DNA of 64,000 nt from Cloeon dipterum (GCF_949628265.1 NC_088787.1:35266844-35330843), one strand, 5' to 3'. Counted from the stretch's first letter, positions 1 through 12,370 are shown. Notes: generated by a model not told the origin, from the sequence alone. A program made the numbers and translations.

Positions 1-200
1 AGATTTCACCAAGGTTAAATTACAGTTGTCGTCAGGGTTTTTTGCTAAAATTACCTAAATTACAGTTAGGAACCACCCTTTAATTTGTTTATTTTAAATT
101 TTAGGACGTTTAAGTTAGGAAAATTGGTTGAATTACAGTAGTGACCCACCCTTTTACGGCTTAGTTTATTTTCTGCATAACGTCAGTGCCGCAAGACGCG

Positions 201-213
201 TGACGTTACGTCA
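201..213. promoter_or_regulatory. CRE-like palindrome in TSC22 intron
   Basis: The 13-mer TGACGTTACGTCA is two TGACGT half sites facing each other with one base between them. It lies about 100 bp before the first visible TSC22 exon. CREB/ATF-family bZIP factors are known to bind such palindromes. Use here is only inferred from the match. The rest of 1-313 is AT-rich intron with nothing else I can support. Confidence 0.25.
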
Positions 214-313
214 ATAGTGTCCGTTCCGCTGGTTGCATAACGACTCCTGCTGCGTTTTTATGTATTTAATTCGAATTTGCTTTAATTTAATTTTCGTCTT
301 TTTTGTGTTGCAG

Positions 314-3055
314 TGCCTCCGGGACCAGTGCAGTCGCCATAGACAACAAGATAGAGCAGGCCATGGTGAGTGTCCGTGTCCAGGGGTGAAATCGATGCAG
401 AGGTCGCCCCCGCCGCCCATTCAATGCCGTTTCACTCTTGCGGTCGCGCGCGCGGTCCAAGGTGAAGCGCACGCTCCTTTCCCGGCCGAAATACGAATAA
501 TCACGAATTACGGTCAAGTCACATTAGGGAACCAGATATTTTCAAAATTGATCGAAATGGCGCCATTTTTTATTGTAGGTTAATTTAAAATGGCAACAAT
601 TATTTTTTTAATGGAATTTTCAGGGGTTAAATTTAATAATCAACAAATTTAAAGCTGGATTTTACATCAACTTCGCTCTGAGCTGTCTGAAAAATTAAAA
701 TTTTGTAAAAATCGGCAACCATCTTTAAAATCTGATCTTAAAATGGCGGCTGAAATTCAAAACCATCGAATTTTTCAATTAAAATGGCCAGTTATATCCA
801 GAATTTGCCCAATTTTCCATTCATCCCCTTGAAGAAAAAATTTAAAATCCAAAATGGCGGCTAAACTGCAGCCCTCCTTTAAGATTTTTTGCATGAATTA
901 TTAAAGGACCCGGAAAAAATTTTAAAAAACAATCCGCATTGTTTTGCCGGCGTGTTTCGTGAGTTTTGCGCCGCGTGCGTGACCCAGTTGGCGGGGTGGC
1001 GCACCCCAAAGGCTCGCCCGTATCGATTACGAGGAGAGGGTGCTCGCTGCTGCGGAGATTTGCCGCGGAAGCTGCGTCTTCTCGCGCCAACCTTCACCGA
1101 AAATGTTTTCCTCAATTCCAAATACGGCTCGGGCATTTCAAAAAAGTTATCACGAAACTATTTTCGTGCTTTTATCAGCCACTTTTTCAACAGTTTCCCC
1201 ATTTAGAAAATAATCATTTTCCTTTTATACTATTTGAACGCGGACTGGTTTTCGGGCGAAAGTGGCGCGCGGCGCAATAGCGACTCGCGTGGCCCATTTC
1301 GCGCTTCCGCATGCGTCCGTCCAATCGAGTCTGGCTTGAGCCCGTCTTCGCCGCGCCGGCCGGCCGGCAGCCGCACGCAGTCTCTGCTCGGTTGAGGCAG
1401 CCAGCCGCCGCCGCAAACCGATCGATCCGCCCGCCATTTTGGAGAAGTGCAAATAATTGCCCGCCCGACTCACCGAATGTGTAAAGGCACGCGCGAAAGT
1501 CGGACGTCGACCTCGCGCCCTCACGCAATCATTTTTTTTTCGTCAATTTCAAGCATGGATTTTCTCAATTTGGTCCAAATTTTGAATTTATTGAAAATTT
1601 TGTCTAAAAACGTGAGATAGAGGGTGCTCGGAGCCACCGACAGATGACACCTCAGTCAATTTGCGATTTTAAATGTATTTTTGGTTGATTTACATGCTTT
1701 AAAACGCCGATTCCTATCGATTTTAATTTTTCAAAATTATTTTCAAGGTCCCTAATATGTTTTACACATTAAAACCCGATTTATAATTAAATTTTCTCTC
1801 GCCAAAAATCATTTTAAGCGAGAAAATATCTCCTCCTAATAAAAATCCATTAAATTCAATCTCAAATTATTTTTTCCCCAAAAAATTCCAATTTTTTTGT
1901 GGCTAACCTTTTCAAAGCCAGAAAAATTATCGTTTTTTCCTGCTCCTAAAGGGAAAATATTCATAAAAAATATTTCCTAATCATTCCAAATGGGCTAAAA
2001 AGAATTAAATTATAAGTTTGTAATGTCTTCTTTCTGAAAATGGTTAAAACCAACGTCTCTCTCACTTTTCGGTGATTCAAAAACTCCTATGGAAATCATT
2101 TAAAGTGTTTGGAGGTTCCGACAGATGGCGTCACCGTTAATTTAAAGTTTTTGGCCATTTTTTATACGATTTTCTGACTCAGAATTTATTTAAAAAATTG
2201 GAAAATATTCAAAAATCAATTTTTAAAGCGTTTCTTTACTTTAAAACGGTCAAAGAACCGGTTAGAATTTAAGTTTTGTCCTTTATGCGGTCTTAATTAT
2301 GTAAAATCAATTTTTGTACCCGAAATTAAAATAATCCGCAGTTTAAGAACAAATTTCCCCGCCACAAACGGAATAATTAGTCATAACAATGGCAAAACCA
2401 TAACCGGTTAGAATTGTTGCCAAAATAAAAAAAAATACAATACCAGAAAAACGGTTAAAAAATAAGAAAATTCTGAAATCTGAATAAAAACCGCTTCCTA
2501 AAAAAGAAAATCGCGAAACCAAATTAATGACACCCTTCTTGAATCCTTAAAAAACCGGTTAAACATTTTCACAAATTAGAAAATGGTCTAAATAGAAAAA
2601 ACTGGTTTCCAAAAACAGAAAAATCCGGTTAAAAAAATCAGAAAATTGCGAAATTCGACTAAAAACCAGTTGCCAAATTAGAAAATCGAGAAACAATCTA
2701 AATGTCTCCCTTCTTAAAACCTTAAAAAACCAGTTAGGACCTATGCCCTAATGAGAAATTCACCCAACTAGAAAAAAACAGTGTCCAAAATTGCGAAACC
2801 AGGTGTCTTTCTTCTCAACCTTCGCGATTCTCAGACCAATTTGACTAATTTTCCTTTATTGTGGTGTTTCAGGATCTGGTGAAGAGCCACCTGATGTTCG
2901 CCGTGCGCGAGGAGGTGGAGGTGCTGAAGGAAAAGATCGTCGAGCTGACTGGCCGGATCAACCAGCTCGAGTTCGAGAACACGGTGCTGAAGGCGCACGC
3001 GAGCGCCGACACGCTGCAGCTCATCAGCAAGCCGCCGCCGACGCAGAACTCGTGA
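314..3055 (+). CDS. bun: TSC22 domain protein (bunched-like), 3' exons
   Basis: Two coding exons are visible, 314-365 and 2873-3055 (stop TGA). The first encodes the peptide [16 protein letters not shown], the hallmark start of the TSC box. The second begins [20 protein letters not shown] and runs into a short leucine zipper, then a 20-residue tail ending PPPTQNS. TSC22 proteins (Drosophila bunched, vertebrate TSC22D1-4/GILZ) form homo- and heterodimers through this zipper and act in growth and transcription control. Exon 314-365 enters in the middle of a codon, so the N-terminal part lies upstream of the window. I cannot say whether the long or a short isoform is made. The 3' UTR runs to AATAAA near 3602. 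Confidence 0.93.
366..2872 (+). other. TSC22 intron with GC-rich block
   Basis: This 2.5-kb intron is mostly AT-rich and holds no recognisable exon. About 940-1530 stands out as GC- and CpG-rich, for example around 1255-1430. That could be an internal promoter or a conserved noncoding island. The short open frames there on both strands look like base-composition effects and match no protein family I know. From 1600 to 2870 there are degenerate CCGGTTA/AACCGGTT-type repeats and poly-A or poly-T runs only. Confidence 0.4.
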
Positions 3056-3298
3056 ATGAACGCGGCCGGCGCCCCGTGGCCCGCCCCGCGGCCCCCCAAA
3101 GACTGCATTTACGGCCCCCCAGTGATATCGGACACGCTGCCGGTCGCCGCCGCCGCAATCGCAATCGCCGGCGACACGGACAGAGAGTAATTATTTTTTA
3201 AGTTCCAACACGACGACTTATGAAGAGGATTCGCTGTCGGATGAGAAAAAATAAATAAAAGAAAGGAAGAATCTGTGATTACGTAGGAAATTACACGA

Positions 3299-3362
3299 AC
3301 ATACACACATACACGCACGCACCCATACGAGCGACTCACACACATACACACTCACTCTCTCT
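3299..3362. repeat. CA/CT-rich simple repeat in TSC22 3' UTR
   Basis: An impure run of CACACA, ACGCACGC and CTCTCT units lies in the 3' UTR of the TSC22 gene. It is a degenerate microsatellite with no coding content. Confidence 0.6.
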
Positions 3363-3601
3363 CGGAAGAGCAGTAATTAGCTGAGTAATGCAGTAATTAA
3401 GATTATTAATTGAATTATTTCTTTCTTAAGTGTCTCGTTTGTGAAAATGAATTCGAGAAGCTCCCTCCAACCCTCCCTGCCTGCACCCCCAGACGTGTAC
3501 TTTCCGCCCCCAAATCTACAGCTGAGACTGTTTGTTCTATTGAATATGTGTCTGCGTCTGTTTGCATGAGTCTTGAGTAAATATTTTTTGCTTATATAAA
3601 T

Positions 3602-3651
3602 AATAAATCGACACTCGTTTCATTTCCTTGCGATTAAACCTGGTTTATTAA
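3602..3651. terminator. Facing poly(A) signals of TSC22 and MFSD12
   Basis: AATAAA on the plus strand near 3602 fits the end of the TSC22 transcript. TTTATT near 3646 is AATAAA on the minus strand and fits the end of MFSD12. The two convergent genes therefore end within about 40-50 bp of each other, and their 3' ends may overlap. Confidence 0.5.
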
Positions 3652-3713
3652 TAATTTTACGAAAATAAATACGTGATCATCAATGGCAACTGGACGAATT
3701 GTGTCTGTCTCTT

Positions 3714-6700
3714 TCACTGCTCCTGGATCGAGTGGTTCGCCTCCTCAGCCTCGACTTGCTCCTCCTGAAACAGAAACAAATATAAATTTTTAAATTTTGG
3801 GGTTGCCATCGAAGGAAATATTTTTTAAGAGCTTTTAAAAGCGGAATGATAGGGTTTTTTATTTAAAAAATGTCCCTAAACCTAGTTTTTCGAATTTTAC
3901 CGGTTACACCTCCTTTTTTGAGCAAATTCCGAGATGAAAAAAATTATGAAATTTAATAGTACTTTTGAGCCTTGAGTGATTTTTTGGCGATTAAAAATTG
4001 GCCAGAGTAGCGTTGGAAAAATCACGAAAAGTGGCTCTGGGACCGATTTTAGGGTGGATTACCCTGAAAAAGGTCATCAGGATATGTCAGGTGATAGGGC
4101 TCAGCGGGACCTTTCGTTTAAGACTTTGTGACTTAAAATCCCTCAATCCGTTGGATTATTTGAAAATTTTGAGTTTTTCTGAAATTTGGACATTCAAAAA
4201 ATCATAGTAATTCCAAAAATGTTCCGATTTTGAAAAACTAAACACGATAGTTCGTGTCCCATCAAGGGGCGTCGACTGGCGCAAAAATCATCGCCGTGGG
4301 GTCCACAGGGCCGCAGCTGGGCCCCGAAAACCACAATTTTGTAATGTCCGATTCACGTTTTTTTTTTCACTTTAAGAATATAATTAATCTGCTCCTTTTG
4401 GTCGTACAGTTAAAAACCAATGTTAAGATTTTTTATTAATTCCCCCAAGGGGTGGAGGGTGTTAGCGACTTTAGTTTCCTTTGTTTGGCACCGAGAGGCG
4501 TCAAATGGCTGGGTTTCGTGACAAAATTTCCGTTTTCGAGTTTTTTTTTACTTTTAAGTCTTGAAAGTTATTTGTTATTTTTTTCAAAAATTGCAAATTT
4601 TCGAAAGGGGTCTGTGTTTGGCCTCATTAAAATTCAGCAGTTGATTTTTGCGTTAAAAACTGCCTAAATTAAAAAAGCTGATTAAATTTCCACTTTTTTG
4701 GCCATTCAAGAACCTTTCAAAATTTTTTGGGAAAAATCACAATAATAGTCAATTTCAAGGAAATATTTTGGAGAAAACAATTTCATTTGAGGCTTTTGTT
4801 GTCTCACCTGAATTGCGGTGTATTCAATTGAGTTTCGAGGCCAGAGGAGGAGCAAGGCCAGCACGCCGACAGCCACGGAGCCGCCGCACACGATGGACAG
4901 CATGTTGCGGTAGTAGTCGGGACACCCGGACAGACACTTTCTACAATCAAACAAGTGTCAGAATTATTTTAATATATAAAATCAGAGCCTTATTACAAGC
5001 TTTGGATGGCGGTGACGACGAGTCCGTTGGACAGCTTGTCGGTGAAGCTCATGGCGCCGTAGACGAAGGCGCCGCTGTGTTTGTCCTGGCCGATGAGGTC
5101 GGCAGTCACGCCCAGACTGGTCACCAGCAGCACCGAGCTGCTCGCGCCGAACAGCGCGGCCACGCCGTACACCCCGTAATTCAGGTAGAAGGCGCCCTTG
5201 CCCAGGTACACCAGCGCGCACGCCGCAACACCAAGACAGCCGCCAACCAAATAAGAAATCTGGAATTTTTAATGTAGATTTAATTATTGTTATGACAAGA
5301 AACACTTAGGGGCCTGTTCTCAGGTCACGCGCAACCTGAGGAAGGTCAGTGATAAGTAAGGGTCAAAAATCGTCCATGAGTATCGCCATATGAATTCAAA
5401 TTCACTGAAAAAAGCATTAAAAACCAGCCACAGGGCGGATCTCAGGTCGGAGTACCCTGAAAAAGGTCGTTAGGGTACCCCAGGTCATAGCCCAATCTGA
5501 GACCTGTCCGATGAGGGGTCGTGGTCGATGATATGACAAGCGGCTGAATTTTAACAAAAATAAAAGCAATTTCGCCTGTAAATATTACGTAATCGAAAAA
5601 CCGAAAAATAATTAATTTTAATTTTTCTATGGGAGAAAAAAATCTGAAAATTTGTTTCCAGACCGGCGATGAACCTGCGCATGCGATGGAGTTGGTTAGA
5701 CCCTTCAGGTTTCCTATGTTTGGAAAAAATCGCAAATTTTCGATTTCCCATGTTAATCTTACGGAGGACGTGCAAAAATCACGTTTTTCAAACTTCAAAA
5801 TCTATTTTCTCCTATGATTTTGATCGGATTTGGTCTTAAAATGATACTAGATGAATTTCGCGTTGGTTGAGCACGTATTGTTTCGAATTCTGCCCTAAAC
5901 CGGAGTTATGGCTGGCGGAAATCATTAAAAAGTGCGACTTTTTAAAAATAATTTCTGAAAAAAATTCGTGAAAATTCGAAAAATGGCCCGATTTTGAAAA
6001 ATCACAGGCGGGCGGACGCGCCTCACCAAGAGGCGTCGATTGGCACCAAAATTGGTGCCGTCCGGCCCATAGGACCCCGACTGGTCCCCGGAAACCAAAG
6101 TTTGAAATGTCACATTTTGCCTTTTTTGATTTTAAAAATTAATAATTCGGTTTCTATGAGTCGTACAGTAAAAATCCAATGGTATTTAGACTTGCCGTGA
6201 AATTCTACGTCTTTTAGGCCCATTTACTGGTGCTGCGCGCCCCCACCCTGACCTTGGATGCAAAAACTGCACTATTTTTAAAAATTTTGGTTTAATTTTT
6301 TTTTAAATTCAGCTATGATTCGGTTTCTGACTTGCAGACACGCCTCCTTGCATCAAAACGCGTCGATTGCTTGAAAGTATTCGAAAATTTAACGATTTTT
6401 TAAATGGGAAAATAGTGAACGGAGAATTTTAGGATTTTAAAAAATCACCTTTCTTCCAAAGAATTTGTTCATGTGTCCGACGACGAAACTGCAGACAAAG
6501 CTGGAGAGAAACATGACCAGGGGAACGATGGCCAGCTCCTCTGCGGTCACTTTGAGCGAGTCGTGCAAATACAGCGGCATGTACACCTAAAAAATTTAAT
6601 AAATTAGCTCAAAATTGTTCAATTGCTTAATTTTTTTAACAAAATTAACCTGGCTCAGGTTGACGAAGAGTCTGGTGCACATGTAAACCAGGGCAACCTG

Positions 6701-8328
6701 GTAAAACTGCGGCACAGCCAAAAACTTCTTGGGAGACATCTTGAGCCTCATCTCGACCGCGCCTTCTTCTCGGACGCCGCTTTCCGTGGTCACCGGCTCC
6801 GTCGTGCCGCAGTGGAAGAAAACCGAGCAGCCGGCCCCCACCGCCAGGCAAATCACAACAATGTTCTGCAAAATTTAATTATTGAATTTATTCCAAGGAT
6901 TTAAATCTTTTCGCACCTGGAATTTGTACATGTCCTGAGGTCCGACCTGGTCGTCAGTCTTGTCGCTGGTCAGGTGCAGCACGGCCCAGGTTATCACGTA
7001 GACGAAAATGTTGGAGATCACAGTAAAAGAGTACCTGGAATGTGAAAATTACCAATAATTAATTAATTTGTCTCTTCAAAAATTATCAATTGAGAAAAAT
7101 TGGGAATTTGTTGATTTATTTTATTTTTTGCCAAAATATGCACCTTTGCAACTCTAAAATAATTCCAATTTTAAATACTAATAAAGAAAAACAACCTGAA
7201 AGCCTTTAAAGATTTCCAAGAGAATTAAAATAAAATTAAAAATGATTTTATTCAGATAATTAAAAAAGACGCTTTAGTTTTAATAAGAATCCACTCCACA
7301 ACAAATAATGAACGCTAAGAAAAATTATTTAGCTTCGAAAAAATAAATTACATAATTTAAACAAAAAAATATTGTCCCAAAACATTTAGACCGTCAATTT
7401 TTTTGTCACTGATTTTTAAAAACAAAATTTAGCAGCACTGTTTGGCAGTATTCATAGACCAAAAATGCAGAAAAAATATCGGAAAACCTCTTTAATAAAT
7501 TAAAACTAAATTTTTAAACTCTTCAAAAAAATCCTGGAGCTGTGGCTGGCAAAATTAATAGAAAATGACAACTTTTTTGAATAAATTGGCTGAAAAAAAT
7601 CTTAAAAATTGTCCGATTTTGAATAAAACTGGAAACTCACTTTGTTAATTGTGATTATTTCGAAATACACCTATAATTGTGTTGTTTTTCATCTAATTTA
7701 TCTCGTTTAAATCTAAGTAATTTCTCTTGTTCCGGAATTCCGGTCTGATTAATTTTTACCTGACGGCGATGAGTTTTGTGCGTTGGTGCTCATGCGGGCT
7801 GAGGTGCGGAATGAGCGAGAGGTGCGAAATTTGGACGGACGCCCAGCCAAACTGGAAGATGACCACAAAGGCCGAGTAATAAATGAGCTGGGCCCACTCG
7901 TGGCTCGCCTCGCAGCCGATGCACGGCGTGAAAATGAAGGGAAAACTCGCCAGCGTGCACAAAGTACCTGGAAAATTAATAAATTAACGCCCATTCAACT
8001 CATCAAATAATTATATAATTAAAATCCTTTTCTCACCGATTAAATGCCAGGTTTTGCGGTGTCCGAATCCGCGCCTGGAAAGGCAGCCGCAGGGCCAGCC
8101 GTTGGGGCCCCTGTCCACCTCGAGGCCGACGAAGGGCGTGCAGACGGCGTCGGCTACCTGGCCCACCAGCATCAGGAGGCCTGCGTTGGCCGCGCTGAAC
8201 CGCAGGACCAGGTGGAAGAAGACCAGCAGGTAGGTGAACCACATCGAGGCGCACACATCGTTGAGAACGTGTCCCATGCCGTAGGACAGCCGCAGGACGG
8301 CGCCCAGGTCGGCAACAGCTCCGTCCAT
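3714..8328 (-). CDS. MFSD12: MFSD12-like major facilitator transporter
   Basis: Eight minus-strand exons join in frame: 8328-8037, 7967-7760, 7034-6917, 6865-6650, 6586-6449, 5259-4997, 4940-4808 and 3764-3714, giving about 472 residues (human MFSD12 has 480). The start codon is at 8326-8328. The N-terminus carries [19 protein letters not shown] and [13 protein letters not shown], the MFSD12 signatures of transmembrane helices 1 and 2, followed by RKTWHLIG. Later exons carry [11 protein letters not shown] and the [16 protein letters not shown] segment. About 12 hydrophobic segments fit an MFS carrier. Vertebrate MFSD12 is a melanosome/lysosome membrane protein needed for cysteine import; that role is inherited from the family, not seen here. 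The tail is short and acidic ([16 protein letters not shown]). Confidence 0.93.
3960..4330. repeat. Composite intronic repeat, copy 1
   Basis: The last MFSD12 intron holds two blocks that recur in the next intron. One is TACCCTGAAAAAGGTC near 4060. The other is a GGCGTCGACTGGCGCAAAAA block near 4267-4330 followed by a GGCCCCGAAAACCA stretch. The partners lie near 5450 and 6030. The copies are clearly related but diverged, and contain no coding sequence. Confidence 0.5.
5300..6130. repeat. Composite intronic repeat, copy 2
   Basis: This is the second copy of the repeat pair seen at 3960-4330. TACCCTGAAAAAGGTC near 5453 sits in a partly palindromic block whose ends read like CTGTTCTCAGGTC and TCTGAGACCTG (5314-5515). 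GGCGTCGATTGGCACCAAAA lies near 6032. Both copies sit in MFSD12 introns. They look like old non-autonomous transposons or foldbacks rather than a duplication of gene sequence. Confidence 0.45.
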
Positions 8329-9101
8329 CGTTTAAATTCGGTGTGAATGTGTGTGAGACAATGCTGTAAGAATTTCGTCAATGGGGTTATGAGAGAATTG
8401 CGCGGATTTTACCGTCACATCAGCTGCGCTGACCTTTGCTCCGACTAAAACAGACACGCTGCTCGTGACAAATAACAGTTTTCGTCATGTGCTGTGCGTT
8501 AAAAGGCAGCTAACGTAGAAAAAACAGACAATAAACGTCTGCGTATCATCAAAACATCGTCATCCTGTATTTACAGCCAGCTGATAAGGAAATTTCGAGG
8601 TACGCCCACTTTTCATCTCTGGCTGAAGGGGAGTAGAATACGGAGGAACAAAGTACTTGAGGATTTCACCAATTTATGAGCTGGGAAATAAATAAATCTT
8701 GCTTTCAAGGCATAAAAATGGCTTTAATTATTGAAAATATCTGGTTTTAAACCAGGAATCGGAGGAATTTCAGTGAATTTTTAGCAAAAAATTGCAAGAA
8801 TTCGGAACAAGCCTGTTTTTACTGGTCAAACTACTACACAAATGACAATAACGGATATTCGCCCAACAAAAAACGCTGTTTCACTAATAAATTAATTAAA
8901 ATCGATTTAAATTACGAGTTTCCTTAAATTTAATCCGATTTTCACGATTTTAGCTGAGAATGCAGCAACTCCTTTCTGTACGCACCTCTCCCTTCCTCTT
9001 CCACAGAACCACACCTCCTTTTCCAACCCAAAACCCAAACAACACGATCCATGCGCTAAACGCAAGAATTATTCGTCTCTTTTAGCTGAAATACCGCGAA
9101 A
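8329..9101. promoter_or_regulatory. Shared promoter region, MFSD12 / FTSJ1
   Basis: This 773-bp interval separates two start codons that point away from each other, so it must hold both 5' UTRs and promoters. I see no TATA box in a convincing place and no reading frame of note. It is AT-rich with a pyrimidine-rich stretch just before FTSJ1 (near 8975-9005). Confidence 0.5.
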
Positions 9102-10173
9102 ATGGGCCGTTCCTCGAAGGACAAGAGGGACGTGTACTACCGGCTGGCCAAGGAGGAAGGCTGGCGGGCGAGGAGCGCGTTCAAACTGCTGCAGATCGAC
9201 CAGGAATTTCGGCTGCTGGACGGGGTGACCCGCGCCGTCGACCTGTGCGCCGCGCCGGGCAGCTGGAGCCAGGTCCTCTCCAAGCGGATGATGTCAGTAA
9301 ATAAATGATGCGATTAATTTATTGCTTAATTTTTAAAATAAATACTCACAGAAAAGACAATCCGAATAAAACTGGCGAGGAGAAAATCGTGGCTGTGGAC
9401 CTGCAGGCGATGGCGCCGGTGCCAGGGGTCATTCAAATTCAGGGCGACATCACCAAAATGACCACCGTGGAGCAGATTTTCAGCCACTTCCAAGGCCTAA
9501 AGGCCGACCTCGTCGTCTGTGACGGAGCCCCGGATGGTTTCTCGAGTTAAATTAATTTATTTAGAAATTAATAAAAGCTTTCTGCAGTGACCGGTCTTCA
9601 CGACATCGACGAGTACATCCAGTCGCAGCTTCTGCTAGCCGCGTTGAACATCACAACACAGATTCTGGCGCCGCAAGGCAAGTTTGTGGCCAAAATCTTC
9701 CGCGGCAAGGACATCAGCTTCCTCTACTCGCAGCTGCAAAGCGTTTTCTTTCACGTGGCGGTCGCCAAACCTCGCAGCTCCAGGGTCTCCAGCATCGGTG
9801 CGACTTTTTTCCCTTTCCTCTTTAAATGGCGGGATTTTACTGATTTTATTATTGCAGAGGCGTTTGTGGTGTGCGAGAAAATGCGGCCGATCAAACTGGA
9901 GCCGGCCGAAGGCGGCCAGATGATGCAGCTTCCCAGGTTTGTCGCCTGCGGAGACCTTGATGGCTTCGACAGCGACACCTGCTACCCCCTTGAGGTGGAT
10001 TTTTCTGTGTTAAAAATTTTATAATTAATTTAAAAATTATCTAGCTTGACGGCCGAGAGTACAAGTACCACCAGCCGATCCAAACGCCGATTAAACCACC
10101 TTACGAGCAGTTTTTGGAAAAGCACAAAAAGCAAGCGAAAGAGACTGAAGCCGGCAAGAGCACGGAATCGTAA
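9102..10173 (+). CDS. FTSJ1: FTSJ1/Trm7 tRNA 2'-O-ribose methyltransferase
   Basis: Five exons (9102-9292, 9352-9536, 9588-9797, 9858-9994, 10045-10173) join in frame to 283 residues. The start [20 protein letters not shown] is nearly invariant in the family. The K-D-K-E catalytic residues of RrmJ/FtsJ enzymes are visible: Lys28 in RSAFKLLQ, Asp in VCDGAPD, Lys in FVAKIFRG and Glu in [14 protein letters not shown] is the S-adenosylmethionine-binding loop. Trm7 and FTSJ1 methylate riboses at positions 32 and 34 of the tRNA anticodon loop, each with a separate partner protein. Drosophila has two paralogues that divide the sites, and I cannot tell which this one resembles. The C-terminal tail is short and lysine-rich. 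Confidence 0.96.
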
Positions 10174-10764
10174 ATTTAAGATTTAAAACCTAATAATAAG
10201 AATTATAATGTAATTTTTAAATTTTCTCCGCGTTTAATGTTAAATAAAATTAATGAAAAATTTTATGATATTGTTTAGGGACATTTTTTCTTTTATTTAA
10301 GCTCTGAACTAAATTTAATTTGCTTATTCCTTCTTAAGAGAGTTAATTATTTTCTTTGGGACAATTTTTTACTCTTTTTCTTACTGGAATTCGCACAGAT
10401 TTCATACTATTCTAGGCTAAAAACCCTTTCTGAGGGGCGGAATTTTTTAATTTTAAGTTTTAAATTTTCAGACAGCAAATTACCGTCAATTAATCGACTA
10501 GAATCCCAGGTCTAAATTAGTATCTGTGTTTGTATTTGTCTAACTACTTCTATGTTAAAAGAATTAAACATTTTAATTCACCAAATCGATTTTTATGATA
10601 TTTTTTCATGGATGAGTATTTGATAAAGGTGCAATATGCACGCAAAATTTACTAAAACTCCATTTTCACTCTATTGATGGAATAATTATTCTTATTATGC
10701 ATCAGTCAACACGACAAGGTGATCTGTGTTCTTCATTTTTTTTATTATTATTATTTTAATTTTC
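10174..10764. other. Intergenic, convergent FTSJ1 / CacyBP 3' ends
   Basis: AT-rich sequence holding both 3' UTRs. AATAAA on the plus strand near 10242 fits the end of FTSJ1. I see no gene, repeat or stable hairpin here. Confidence 0.5.
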
Positions 10765-11625
10765 TCAGAGGTTGAAGTCCGGGCCCATGTCCGGGCTCTT
10801 GCTGCGGCCCTCCGTCCAAGCCTTGGCGATCATGCGCTTCATGTCGTCGTCGCCGTCCTCGTACATCTGCTTCATCATGCCCATGAGGCCGGCGGTGGGG
10901 TCGGCCGAGTCGGACGAGTCCATTTTCGTCTTTGAGACCTTGGCGTCGGCCGCTCGCTTTTCCACCTCGGTGATGTGCGACCAGTGGCTGCCCATGGAGC
11001 GCTTTTTCATGCTCACCACCACCATGTCCTTCTTTATTTTGCTCGAACACTCGCCAATTGGCTCCAGCAGATTGTTGATGTGCAGCACGTAGTCTTTGTT
11101 CTCCAGCCCTGACACCCTCAGCTCGATAGACCTGGTTTTTAACCCTCGTTAATGAGATTTTTCTGGTGTTTATCGAGAATTTTCACGCACCTGCCGCCCG
11201 CGGTGGCCTGGATTTGGTCCTGAGGAAGATTCTGCACGCCCGGCAGCGTCACGAAGAGTTTGACCAGATTATCGCTTTGGTCCCAAGCTGCCGGAGGGAA
11301 GAGTTTACAGTTTCAGTCTTACATAACAGTGAACAAAAAATCGTACCGTAATTCTGCAGTTTCACTTCATAGTTTTTGGAAACCTGCGGCACAACAGGTT
11401 TGGTTTGCGTCTGTGCTTCTGTCGGGTTTGTGTCTTCTTTGTTGAATTTCAGCAGCTCCGCCTCGACTTTGCGGATTTCGAAGTTCAAGAGGGTCTTCAC
11501 ACGCGGCCTCTCCGCCTTCTCCAAGTGAGACTTCAACTCGGCGAGGTCGGCATTCAGCTGATTTATAAGGAAAATTAGTCATTTTAAATCATATCCGCCT
11601 TTTCTCTCACCTCCACAGCAGACAT
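10765..11625 (-). CDS. CACYBP: Calcyclin-binding protein / SIP (CacyBP)
   Basis: Four minus-strand exons (11625-11611, 11557-11347, 11287-11191, 11131-10765) give 229 residues (human CacyBP has 228). Exon 1 codes only MSAVE. Exon 2 holds the N-terminal helical dimerisation domain with many Lys, Glu and Leu. Exons 3 and 4 hold the CS domain (YEVKLQNYGWDQS-like strand pattern, LFVTLPGVQ, LENKDYVLHINNLLEPI). The C-terminal SGS region contains MKKRSMGSHWSHITEVEKR and WTEGRSKSPDMGPDFNL, close to the vertebrate protein. CacyBP/SIP links Siah-type and SCF ubiquitin ligases to beta-catenin turnover and binds S100A6 in vertebrates. The gene is head to head with GTF3C1. Confidence 0.95.
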
Positions 11626-12370
11626 GTTTCAGCAAAGATCGGTAAAAAGTGGTAACAAGCAAGTGCAAACGCTAGAAATTCAATTTTGAGGTCCAACACC
11701 GGCTTTGAAGCGTTCTTTTGTGATTAAACAGCTCACGTCGCTCACGATTCACGATTAGGGATAAGCGGGATAAGTATGCACGAAATTTCTAGACAAGGGG
11801 GCGTGGCAGATGAATCATCACCGATGAACAACCGGTTTATCTGAATTAAAATCGTGAAATATCTACTTTTTAGTGTTATATTGCTTAAATTTAATTTAAA
11901 ACTATTTTAAATTGGTGGTTTTTATGATTAAAATTTAAACTATCTGTTTTTTTGGCTCTGTTGCCTTCGAATTCTTCCAAAATATACCGGTTTCTACCAT
12001 CATTTCTGGCAAAACTATAAGGCGGCGTACGGCGTAGCCTTGTAAAGAACTTTTTCTGAAAATAACCGGTACAAAATATAATATTAAATTCTTGAAAAAC
12101 ATTAGAAAAAGACTTCTTTTGCAGTTTCTTTCATTACTTTTTGCATTAAAAATTAATCTTCTCATTCATTTTTACGGCGAATTTAATTTTTGGCTTGTGT
12201 TGGTAGTGTTTTTAAACCGGTTTCAGTACCGATCAGTACTGATCAGTACCGATACCGACAGTTCTCAAAACCAAAACATAAACAAAGCCATGCCAAGTTA
12301 CCGAGTCGGATAATGCCTGATTTCGGCTGAAATTTCGAGTTTCCCGACTGAAAACCCCCAATCCGCCATC
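11626..12370. promoter_or_regulatory. Shared promoter region, CacyBP / GTF3C1
   Basis: The two start codons face away from each other 745 bp apart. Near 12222-12260 a small imperfect tandem palindrome is built from CAGTACCGATCAGTACTGATC units. I see no gene. Two short AACCGGT-like motifs near 12065 and 12218 are repeated but unexplained. Confidence 0.45.

Noticed and set aside
1214-1528. Overlapping minus-strand open frames rich in Arg and Ala
   Set aside because: They come from the CpG-rich composition. No splice or family support.
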